From the NCBI GenBank assembly GCA_963822255.1, contig CAWGGV010000003.1, positions 372,001 to 436,000 of the forward strand: a stretch of 64,000 nt of DNA. The letters are read 5' to 3'. Both the position numbers and the translations under genes were made by a program. Each line of letters opens with the position of its first letter. Within the stretch, counting starts at the first letter, position 1. The notes beneath the pieces are model-generated. The model saw only the letters and a program-made list of their open reading frames with translations. It had not been told where the DNA came from and did no database searches. Below, piece after piece: positions 16,850 to 24,031 of the stretch. Origin of the DNA: UBA7803 sp963822255. GTDB lineage: Bacteria > Pseudomonadota > Gammaproteobacteria > Pseudomonadales > Azotimanducaceae.

Positions 16850-18070
16850 TCAGTCGCCCATGCAGTAGACGGCGGACTCGGCGAACGTCCGCTTCAGGTC
16901 ATAGCCGTCGCTCTCGAGCGAACCGACCATGGTGTCGATCTGGTTGCGATCCGCGGCGTCCTCCGGCGAGCGCAGGCAGACTGCGCGGAATACCTTCTTC
17001 ACCTGACACTGGGCGAAGGCTTCGCTATGGGAGAGCTCCTGGCCCATGGTCTTGGCGCCGCTGCCGGAGCCCGGCAGGGACGAATCCCAGCCGAGCAGCG
17101 AGTTCGGCCCCTGGCGCCAGTAGTTGTCCCAGCTGTCGTCGGGAGTGGCGAATCCGTAGGGGAAGTTGGTGGCGTTGTGGAAGTACTTCTCCTCCACCCG
17201 CGTGCCGGTGTCCGGGTCGGTGACGTTCACGCCGTTGTAGTGAATGCGTCCCGCTTCACCGTCGGGGTCGCTCACCGGGTCGTATTCGTAGTCGTAATAC
17301 GCGAACGACTGCGCCATGGGGTCCATGCCGGAGTGACAGCCGATGCAGTTGTTCAGGAACACGCGGCTGTCGCCGCCCGGCGAGCGGGATACGTCCTGGC
17401 GGATGCGGTCCGGCGGGCGGGTGATTTCCAGCACCTGCTCCATGTCGTTGCACAGGTGGTTCTTCATGGTGAAGCGGAACATTGCCCGGTTGGTGCCGTT
17501 GATGAAGAACGCCTTGGCGGCGGCCCGTGTGGTCATCACGCCGGCGGTGGCTTCCGGCGGCAGGCCGGTCATGGACGACTGAGTGGTGCGGACGAGCACG
17601 GCCTTCAGATCGGCGCCCTGGGCCTCGAGGGCTTGGTAGTGCGCGTTGCTCGACGTCGAGTAAGCGGGCAGACCCGGCGCCGAGCCCACGTAGAGAATGT
17701 CGCCGGTGAGGATTTCGCGGAAGTCCACGCCGTCGCGGACGATGCCGATGATGGTCGCGATGTAGTCATTCAGAGGCACGAATACGCTGCCGTCGCGGTT
17801 GGTCCAGGGCGCCGCGAAGTTCTTCAAGGTTACGCTGTAGAACTCCGGCGATTCGGTAGCGAGATCGGCGGCGTCGAGGGGGCGGCCCGCGTCGATGTCG
17901 GTCGCCATGGCGGCCAGGGTGCTCTCGTCGGGCGGCACCCCGGCGATGCGGTCGTGGATCCGCTTCGCTTCGTCGCGGCTGTCCGCCGAGGCGGCCGTGG
18001 ACAGAAGGATGCCGGCGATCAGCGCCAGGCCTGCGCAGCCTGCACGGACTCTGCTTCCCTTAGCCTCCAT
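16850..18070 (-). CDS. exported monoheme DUF1588/DUF1592-like cytochrome-type protein
   Basis: The 406-residue product has a signal peptide (LALIAGILLSTAASA) and one c-type heme motif, NNCIGCHSGMDPMAQSF with heme cysteines at 242 and 245. The context CxxCHxxMDPxxxxFxxYD is the hallmark of DUF1588-type modules known from Planctomycetes and some Proteobacteria, where they accompany DUF1501- or DUF1552-like exported proteins. The rest is helical, with a late Cys pair (FAQCQVKKVFRAVCLR) that may form a disulfide. It is the first gene of the leftward operon. The divergent HzsA-like gene begins about 290 bases away across a region with two CRP-like sites. The enzymatic role is unknown. Confidence 0.8.
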   Translation of the reverse strand: MEAKGSRVRAGCAGLALIAGILLSTAASADSRDEAKRIHDRIAGVPPDESTLAAMATDIDAGRPLDAADLATESPEFYSVTLKNFAAPWTNRDGSVFVPLNDYIATIIGIVRDGVDFREILTGDILYVGSAPGLPAYSTSSNAHYQALEAQGADLKAVLVRTTQSSMTGLPPEATAGVMTTRAAAKAFFINGTNRAMFRFTMKNHLCNDMEQVLEITRPPDRIRQDVSRSPGGDSRVFLNNCIGCHSGMDPMAQSFAYYDYEYDPVSDPDGEAGRIHYNGVNVTDPDTGTRVEEKYFHNATNFPYGFATPDDSWDNYWRQGPNSLLGWDSSLPGSGSGAKTMGQELSHSEAFAQCQVKKVFRAVCLRSPEDAADRNQIDTMVGSLESDGYDLKRTFAESAVYCMGD

Positions 18071-18232
18071 CGCTCGCTCCTCAAGTCCGCGGGTGCGCCG
18101 GTGCGCTTCGTCGGGCGCGGCGCCTGCTCACGGCCACCGTTTCGTCCGACTGCGGAATCGGTGCCGACCTACGCTGGCGTCCGTGCGCAGCGCGAGTTCA
18201 GACGAAGCTTCAGGCAAAGCCCCATCCAGGAC

Positions 18233-18248
18233 AGTGACCGGAATCACA
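18233..18248. promoter_or_regulatory. CRP-like binding site 1 in divergent heme-locus promoter
   Basis: AGTGA-CCGGAA-TCACA matches the CRP consensus TGTGA-N6-TCACA at nine of ten conserved positions. It lies between the divergent operons, about 160 bases from the left start and 115 from the right start. Confidence 0.6.
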
Positions 18249-18270
18249 AAGGAACGAACGGCTTGCATGC

Positions 18271-18286
18271 TGTGATCGGTGTCACG
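18271..18286. promoter_or_regulatory. CRP-like binding site 2 in divergent heme-locus promoter
   Basis: TGTGA-TCGGTG-TCACG also matches nine of ten CRP consensus positions. Its centre is 38 bases from the centre of site 1. Two such sites in one divergent region are unlikely to be chance. Confidence 0.6.
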
Positions 18287-18361
18287 CCGGCTCGCCGGAT
18301 GCTGTGGAAGAATTCCGGCAACTCGACGGGCGGCCAGGGATGGTCGGTGGTGAACGGACGG

Positions 18362-21073
18362 ATGGAAACCTCTGCGGCAGACTTCGCGCGGATGGCCCTG
18401 TGGCCGGCCGTGCGTGCATCGCTGACGCTGTTCCTGACCATCGCGTTGTCCGGCTGTGGCGGCGGCGCGGGCAGTGGCGATGCCAACCTGCTCGGCGGCG
18501 GTCAGGAGCCCGACCCGGTGGTGCTGGATTTTCCTCTGGCGTACGTCAAGCGCCCACTGCTCGTCGATGACAACGGGAATCTGCTGACTGCGAACGTGCG
18601 CGAGCCGGCCGCCTTCAACCCGGGCGCCGAGCTCCTGGTACGCGACCGAGCTTCGCCGAGCGCGCCCGAGCATTCCATCACCGCGGGCGTCTTCCCTGAC
18701 GACGAGGACGGCAACCCGCCGCTCTACGACGTGAAAGACCTGTCGGCGTCGTTCGACGGAACCCGCCTGGTGTTCGCCATGAGAGCGCCCGAAGACCCCA
18801 ATCTGGACGAGAACGAGCAGCCGACGTGGAACATCTGGCTGTACGACTTCGAGCGCGACGAGCTGCGGCGGGTGATCGAGTCCGACATCACGGCGGAGCA
18901 GGGCCAGGACATCGCTCCTCGCTTTCTGCCGGACGGGCGCATCGTCTTCGCCTCTACCCGGCAGCGGCGGGCGCGGGCCATTCTGCTGGACGAAGGCAAG
19001 CCTCAGTTCTCGGCACTGGACGAAGATCGTCGGAACGAAGCATTCGCGTTGCACGTCATGAACGCCGACGGTACCGACGTCCATCAGATCACCTTCAATC
19101 AGAGCTCCGACCTGGATCCGGCGGTGCTCGCCGACGGCCGCATCGTCTTCAGCCGCTGGGACGACGTGGCCAACGTCGACCGCATCAGCTTGTACCGCTG
19201 CAACCCCGATGGCACCGGGCTCGAGATGCTCTACGGCGTTCACAGCCACGACACCGGTCCGGGCGGCTCGACGGTCGAGTTCATGAAGCCTCGGGAGCTG
19301 CCTGATGGCCGGCTGCTGGTGATGCTGCGCCCGCCGGGGGATCAGGCGCGCATGAGCACGCTGCCGGTCGCCATCGACACGGCGAGCTATGTGGAGCACG
19401 ACCAGCCGACCTTCGCCAACCAGGGACTGATGGGCGACGCCCAGGAGACGCTGGTCCCCGGAGACGTGAACCTGGACGACACGACGCCGCCGCTGCAGGG
19501 CCGCTATGCGCAGATCGCGCCCCTGTACGACGGAACCGATCGGCTGGTTGTGGCCTGGAGCCAGTGCCGGCTGGTGGACGAGACCGATCCCGCGCAGCCG
19601 GTGTACGCCGCCTGCAACGATTCCACCCTCGCCGATCCGGCCTACGTGGAAGCGGATCCCCTGTACGGCATCTGGATGCACGATCTGGCGGAAGACACCC
19701 AGCAGCCGATCGTCCTGGGTGAGGAAGGCTCCGCCTACTCCGAGGTGGCCGTGCTCGAGCCGCGGGTGATGCCGCCGGTCATCCTCGACCAGACCGCCGG
19801 TGTGGAGCTCGACCCCGATCTGGTGTCGGAGTCCCTGGGCGTGCTGCAGATCCGCAGCGTCTACGACTTCGCCGGCACTGCCACCGAAGACCCCGCCGTG
19901 CTGGCGGATCCGGCACGAACCACGGCGGATCAGCGTCCCGCCCGCTTCCTCCGCCTGGTGAAGGCGGTCTCTATCCCCGACCGTGACCTGGTCGAACTGA
20001 ACGGCGCGGCGTTCGGCCGGTCGCAGGCACAGCTCATGCGGGAGATTCTGGGATATGCGCCAATCGAGCCGGACGGCTCGGTGATGGTGAAGGTGCCGGC
20101 GAACGTGGCGTTCTGGCCGGAGGTGCTGGACGCCAACGGCCGCCGCATCGGTCCCCGCCATCAGAACTGGCTGCAGCTTCGGCCCGGCGAGACCCTGAGC
20201 TGCAACGGCTGCCACAGCGCGACCAGCGAAGTCGCCCACGGCCGGCCGGACGCCGAGCCGCCTTCGGCCAATCCGGGAGCGCCCGCCGACGGGTCTCCGT
20301 TCCCGAACACCCAGCCAGCGCTGTTCGCCAACCAGGGTGAAACCATGGCCGACGTCTGGGCACGGCAGTCGGGCGGCGCCCGCACGCCCTCGGTAGACGT
20401 GGTGTACGAGGACGTCTGGACGGACCCGGCCGTGCGGGCGCCGGATGCGAGCTTCAGCTACGCCTACCGCGATCTCACCACCCCGGCCCCGGTGGATCCC
20501 GGCTGCGTGACGATCTACACCGCCTTGTGCCGCATCGTGATCAACTACGAAACCCACGTCCACCCGATCTGGAGCGCGCCCCGGGTGGACGAGGCAGCCG
20601 TCGACCGCACCTGCACCAGTTGTCACAGCGCCGTGGACGCCATGGGTGCGGCCAGGGTGCCCGAGGCCCAGCTCGACCTGAGCGACGGCGCTTCGGAGGA
20701 CGAGCCCGATCAGTTCAAGAGCTATCGTGAGCTGCTGTTCAACGACAACCGGCAGATCCTGGACGACAACGGGGCACTCATCGACGAGTTGGTGCAGGCC
20801 ACCGACGGCAATGGCGACCCGCTGTTTCAGACCGACGCCAACGGCGACCTCATACTCGACGTCAACGGCGATCCGATTCCGGTGCTGGTGCCGGTGTTGC
20901 TCACGCCGCCGCTGTCGGTGGCGGGAGCCGGCGCCAGCCCGCGCTTCTTCTCGCTGTTCGGGCCCGGTGGGACCCACGAAGGCTGGTTGCAGCCGGCCGA
21001 GCTCAGGCTGATCTCCGAGTGGATCGACCTCGGCGGGCAGTACTTCAACAACCCGTTCGACGTTCCCCAGTGA
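18362..21073 (+). CDS. HzsA-related diheme beta-propeller lipoprotein
   Basis: The 903-residue product starts at the ATG at 18362; the frame is open far upstream, but that part is antisense to the cytochrome operon. A lipobox (ALSGC, Cys32) follows the signal helix. Residues about 100-350 carry PD40/TolB-type propeller blades (DLSASFDGTRLVFAMRA, FLPDGRIVFASTR, VLADGRIVFSRWDD). Two c-type heme motifs follow, CNGCH at 614 and CTSCH at 751, the latter preceding GAARVPEAQLDLSDG. This layout matches proteins annotated as related to the hydrazine synthase alpha subunit, which in most bacteria do not make hydrazine. A C-terminal Asp-rich repeat (DANGDLILDVNGDPI) may bind calcium. It is first in the rightward operon. 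Confidence 0.82.
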   Translation: METSAADFARMALWPAVRASLTLFLTIALSGCGGGAGSGDANLLGGGQEPDPVVLDFPLAYVKRPLLVDDNGNLLTANVREPAAFNPGAELLVRDRASPSAPEHSITAGVFPDDEDGNPPLYDVKDLSASFDGTRLVFAMRAPEDPNLDENEQPTWNIWLYDFERDELRRVIESDITAEQGQDIAPRFLPDGRIVFASTRQRRARAILLDEGKPQFSALDEDRRNEAFALHVMNADGTDVHQITFNQSSDLDPAVLADGRIVFSRWDDVANVDRISLYRCNPDGTGLEMLYGVHSHDTGPGGSTVEFMKPRELPDGRLLVMLRPPGDQARMSTLPVAIDTASYVEHDQPTFANQGLMGDAQETLVPGDVNLDDTTPPLQGRYAQIAPLYDGTDRLVVAWSQCRLVDETDPAQPVYAACNDSTLADPAYVEADPLYGIWMHDLAEDTQQPIVLGEEGSAYSEVAVLEPRVMPPVILDQTAGVELDPDLVSESLGVLQIRSVYDFAGTATEDPAVLADPARTTADQRPARFLRLVKAVSIPDRDLVELNGAAFGRSQAQLMREILGYAPIEPDGSVMVKVPANVAFWPEVLDANGRRIGPRHQNWLQLRPGETLSCNGCHSATSEVAHGRPDAEPPSANPGAPADGSPFPNTQPALFANQGETMADVWARQSGGARTPSVDVVYEDVWTDPAVRAPDASFSYAYRDLTTPAPVDPGCVTIYTALCRIVINYETHVHPIWSAPRVDEAAVDRTCTSCHSAVDAMGAARVPEAQLDLSDGASEDEPDQFKSYRELLFNDNRQILDDNGALIDELVQATDGNGDPLFQTDANGDLILDVNGDPIPVLVPVLLTPPLSVAGAGASPRFFSLFGPGGTHEGWLQPAELRLISEWIDLGGQYFNNPFDVPQ

Positions 21074-21085
21074 TTTGAGGAAGGC

Positions 21086-21889
21086 ATGAGGCGGCCGAAA
21101 CGGACAAACGGCATCAACGTACGGCGTGGACGCGTTCTGCTGATCGTGGCTGGCTTTCTGGCCCTCGCGCTTCCCCTGCTGGCGCCGCCCGCCAGAGCGG
21201 CCGGCTGGTTCGAGCCCTATCAGCCCAGCGTGCGCGTGGCCGGTCCCTTCATCGAAATGCACACCGGCCCCGGCGGCGGCTATCCCGTGTTCTACGTGGC
21301 CGGGGAGGGTGACGAGGTCGTGATCCTCAAGCGACGAACGGACTGGTTCAAGATCCGTGGGCCGAGGGACAAGGAAGGCTGGGTCAACATCGACCAGATG
21401 CGCCGCACTTTGGATCCGCACGGCAACCCCGTGGACTTCGGTGCGGTGGGTCTCGAGCAGTTCAGCCAGCGGCGCTGGGAGGCCGGAATGACGGCCGGCG
21501 ACCTCGACGGCGCTCGCACGCTGTCGGCTTACCTCGGCTATGCCATGACGCCCAACATTGAGCTCCAGCTCGAGGCGAGCCAGATCCTCGGCGATTTCTC
21601 GGACGGCCTGATGGGCACCGCCAGCATCATGATGTTTCCGTTCCCGTCGTGGCGCGTGTCACCGTATTTCACCATCGGCACGGGCATCATCAAGACCGAG
21701 CCGCAGACGACGGTCGTGCAGGCCGAGGACCGCCAGGACGAGATCGTGCATGTCGGAGCGGGTGCTAACCTTTATCTGACCGACCGCTTCATTCTGCGCG
21801 TCGAATACCAGCGCCACACGGTGCTGACCAGTCGGGACGACAACCAAGAGATAGACCAATGGAAGGCGGGCTTCAGCGTATTCTTCTGA
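21086..21889 (+). CDS. SH3-domain outer-membrane beta-barrel protein
   Basis: The start follows GAGGAAGG. The 267-residue product has a signal peptide (LIVAGFLALALPLLAPPARA). An SH3b-like domain comes next at about residues 48-110 (FIEMHTGPGGGYPVFYVAGE, VILKRRTDWFKIRG, GWVNIDQM). The C-terminal half is an amphipathic barrel with alternating strands that ends in GFSVFF, a typical terminal phenylalanine for outer-membrane insertion. The SH3 part probably sits in the periplasm and may touch peptidoglycan. It is 12 bases behind the HzsA-like gene and its end overlaps the next start by 31 bases, indicating translational coupling. Confidence 0.8.
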   Translation: MRRPKRTNGINVRRGRVLLIVAGFLALALPLLAPPARAAGWFEPYQPSVRVAGPFIEMHTGPGGGYPVFYVAGEGDEVVILKRRTDWFKIRGPRDKEGWVNIDQMRRTLDPHGNPVDFGAVGLEQFSQRRWEAGMTAGDLDGARTLSAYLGYAMTPNIELQLEASQILGDFSDGLMGTASIMMFPFPSWRVSPYFTIGTGIIKTEPQTTVVQAEDRQDEIVHVGAGANLYLTDRFILRVEYQRHTVLTSRDDNQEIDQWKAGFSVFF

Positions 21890-22560
21890 GATCGGGCGGC
21901 GGATGGGCGGTGCCTGCAGCGAGGCTCGTCTCGGTCCTCGCGCTGCTGGCGTCGCTGCTCCCGGGGGCGGAGGCGCTCGCCGCGCAGCCGGCCGATCTCG
22001 AGCTCGAGCCTCTGGTCGTTCGCGAGCCCGAGCGCCGGGACGTGGACGTGGACGCCATCGATTCCGAGGACTGGGAGATCGGCGCGTACGGCGGCGTCAT
22101 GAGCGTCGAGGACTTCGGCAGCAACGGCGTGGCGGGCGTACGCCTCGCCTACCACGTCACCGAGAACCTGTTCGTGGAAGGCACCTACGGGCGAACGACG
22201 TTGGGCCAGACCAGCTTCGAACGGCTTTCGGGCGGCGCGCAGATTCTGACGGACGACGAGCGCGACATGACGTACTACGACGTCTCTCTCGGCTACAACC
22301 TGTTTCCCGGGGAAGCGTTCGTCGGCCGGCGCTGGGCCTTCAAGGGCAGCCTGTACCTCGTCGCCGGCGCTGGCAGCACGACGTTCGGCGGCGACGACCG
22401 CTTCACGGTCACCGGCGGGGTCGGCTATCGGCTGGTCACCACGGACTGGCTTGCACTGCACGTGGACGTACGCGATCACGTCTTTCAATCCGACTTGCTT
22501 GGCACGCGGGACACCCGGCACAACATCGAGGTGACCGGCGGGCTGACGGTGTTTTTCTGA
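21859..22560 (+). CDS. outer-membrane beta-barrel protein
   Basis: The 233-residue product has an N-terminal hydrophobic signal (VSVLALLASLLPGAEALAA) and an acidic linker rich in Glu, Arg and Asp. A small barrel with alternating aromatic strands follows and ends in GGLTVFF. It is a sister in style of the preceding barrel but lacks the SH3 part (EIGAYGGVMSVEDFGSNGVAG, VRLAYHVTENLFVEGTYGRT). The ATG at 21859 overlaps the previous gene. A GTG at 21910, after that gene's stop, is an alternative start that would still keep the signal. Its place inside the heme-locus operon suggests a structural part of the same envelope complex. No more precise function can be read. Confidence 0.75.
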   Translation: MEGGLQRILLRSGGGWAVPAARLVSVLALLASLLPGAEALAAQPADLELEPLVVREPERRDVDVDAIDSEDWEIGAYGGVMSVEDFGSNGVAGVRLAYHVTENLFVEGTYGRTTLGQTSFERLSGGAQILTDDERDMTYYDVSLGYNLFPGEAFVGRRWAFKGSLYLVAGAGSTTFGGDDRFTVTGGVGYRLVTTDWLALHVDVRDHVFQSDLLGTRDTRHNIEVTGGLTVFF

Positions 22561-22562
22561 GG

Positions 22563-22826
22563 ATGACCATGCGAAACGGCAAGCCGAAGGAAAACGTCCG
22601 CAGGACGGCGGTGCTGCTGCTGCTGTGGGTGGCGACCGCCGGGGGGTGCGGAAGCTTCGAGGTCAAGCCCTGGGTCAGCCCCTACGAGCGCAACAAGCTG
22701 GCGGACCCGATCATGAGCTTCAGCCGCGCGGCGGTGGCGGAGTCCTACATCAACCACGTCTACCAGGCCCGCGAAGGCGCGCGCGGCGCCGAGGGCGGCT
22801 CGGGAGGCGGCTGTGGCTGCAACTGA
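22563..22826 (+). CDS. DUF4266 small lipoprotein
   Basis: The 87-residue product begins two bases after the preceding stop. It has a short signal with a lipobox (VATAGGC), then the DUF4266 core (VKPWVSPYERNKLADPIMSF, SYINHVYQAREGARG) and the hallmark Gly-rich cysteine tail GGSGGGCGCN at the extreme C-terminus. DUF4266 proteins are nearly always encoded directly before a DUF3570 protein, as here, where the two genes overlap by 14 bases. The paired C-terminal cysteines suggest metal, thiol or cofactor attachment, but this is not established. Confidence 0.85.
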   Translation: MTMRNGKPKENVRRTAVLLLLWVATAGGCGSFEVKPWVSPYERNKLADPIMSFSRAAVAESYINHVYQAREGARGAEGGSGGGCGCN

Positions 22827-23958
22827 CGGGACCCGGGCGCGCATATGGCTGCTGCTGGCGCTGTGGCTGCCGGCCGCTCACGCCGCCATCCTCCCGGAGG
22901 ACAGGAGCGACGTCATGTACCACGAGTACGATGGCGGCGGACTGCAGGTTCACGGGCCGTCGGTACTGGTTCGCAAGGCATACAAGGACAAGGTGTCGGT
23001 CTGGGGCAACTACTACGTCGACATGATCTCGAGCGCGTCAATCGACGTCATGGCCACCGCCAGTGAGTACAGCGAGAAGCGTACAGAGAAGAGCGTGGGC
23101 CTCGACTATCTGCACGACAGCACGTCCATGGGTATTTCGTACACCAACAGCGAGGAGAGCGACTACTCCGCCAACTCGATGCGCTTCGGCATCAGCCAGG
23201 ACTTCTTCGGCGACCTGACCACCCTGGGCATCAGCTACTCCCGGGGCTGGGACGAGGTGCGCCGGAACGGTGACGACAACTTCGCCGAGGACACGGTTCA
23301 TCAGTCCTATCGCGCGGACCTCTCGCAGATCCTCACCTCAAGCCTGGTGGTGAGCGTCAACTACGAGGGCGATACCGACGAAGGGTTCCTCAACAACCCT
23401 TACCGGCAGGTGCGCTACCTCGATCCCAACGCCGCCCGGGGGTTCAGCTACGAGGCAGAAGCCTATCCCCGTACCAAGACCTCGAGCGCCACGGCAGTGC
23501 GGGGCATTTACTACCTGCCGTACCGCGCCTCGCTGAAGGCCGAGTACCGTTACTACACCGACACCTGGGGCGTGAGCGCCTGGAATGCCGAGCTCGCCTA
23601 CGTGCATCCGCTGCCCTGGGGCCTGACCGTGGACCTCAAGTACCGCTACTACGAGCAGACGGCGGCGGATTTCTACAGCGATCTGTTCGGACGGCAGAAC
23701 GCCCAGAACTTTCTTGCCCGGGACAAGGAGCTTGCGACCTACAGCACCCAGAACGTGGGCGCGGGTCTCAGCTATGAGTTCCGCACCGGCTGGCTGCCGT
23801 GGGTCAAGAAGGGCGAGGTCAATCTGCTGGTGGACTGGATGCGGTTCGACTACTCCGATTTTCGCAACGTCACCGTGACCCGCGCCGCCGCCGGCGAGGA
23901 GCCCCTGTACGGTTTCGACTCGCTGGTGGTGCGGGCATTCGTGTCGTTCTGGTACTGA
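22813..23958 (+). CDS. DUF3570 outer-membrane beta-barrel protein
   Basis: The 381-residue product uses a GTG start overlapping the DUF4266 gene. After a signal peptide (IWLLLALWLPAAHA) it shows the DUF3570 pattern of many two-residue-alternating strands rich in Tyr and Asp: DVMYHEYDGGGLQVHGPSVL, VWGNYYVDMISSASIDVM, and the conserved YRYYTDTWGVSAW. It ends in RAFVSFWY with a terminal aromatic. The length and strand count suggest a barrel of roughly 16-20 strands. In other genomes DUF4266-DUF3570 pairs are often found with redox enzymes such as ApbE flavin transferases and thioredoxin-like proteins. Here the heme lipoproteins take that place. It is the last gene of the rightward operon. Confidence 0.85.
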   Translation: MAATDGTRARIWLLLALWLPAAHAAILPEDRSDVMYHEYDGGGLQVHGPSVLVRKAYKDKVSVWGNYYVDMISSASIDVMATASEYSEKRTEKSVGLDYLHDSTSMGISYTNSEESDYSANSMRFGISQDFFGDLTTLGISYSRGWDEVRRNGDDNFAEDTVHQSYRADLSQILTSSLVVSVNYEGDTDEGFLNNPYRQVRYLDPNAARGFSYEAEAYPRTKTSSATAVRGIYYLPYRASLKAEYRYYTDTWGVSAWNAELAYVHPLPWGLTVDLKYRYYEQTAADFYSDLFGRQNAQNFLARDKELATYSTQNVGAGLSYEFRTGWLPWVKKGEVNLLVDWMRFDYSDFRNVTVTRAAAGEEPLYGFDSLVVRAFVSFWY

Positions 23959-23993
23959 TCACGCGTCCTGCCGCCGCCGGCTACGGCTGAAGG

Positions 23994-24023
23994 TTAACGG
24001 GACATCCGGCGCACCGGTATAAT
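23994..24023 (+). promoter_or_regulatory. sigma-70 promoter for gltX, giving a leaderless or near-leaderless mRNA
   Basis: TTAACG at 23994-23999 and a perfect TATAAT at 24018-24023 are 18 bases apart. The expected start point (about 24030) is at most two bases before the gltX ATG at 24032. No Shine-Dalgarno sequence lies between. Confidence 0.6.
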
Positions 24024-24031
24024 GCGCCGCC

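Noticed and set aside
16688..18361. Long plus-strand open frame continuing upstream of the HzsA-like start
   Set aside because: It is antisense to two clear heme genes, has no protein-like composition, and arises from high GC. The real start with signal peptide is at 18362.
18362..21073. True hydrazine synthase
   Set aside because: Only the alpha-subunit-like architecture is shared. Beta/gamma subunits and other anammox genes are absent, so the name is used only for family relation.
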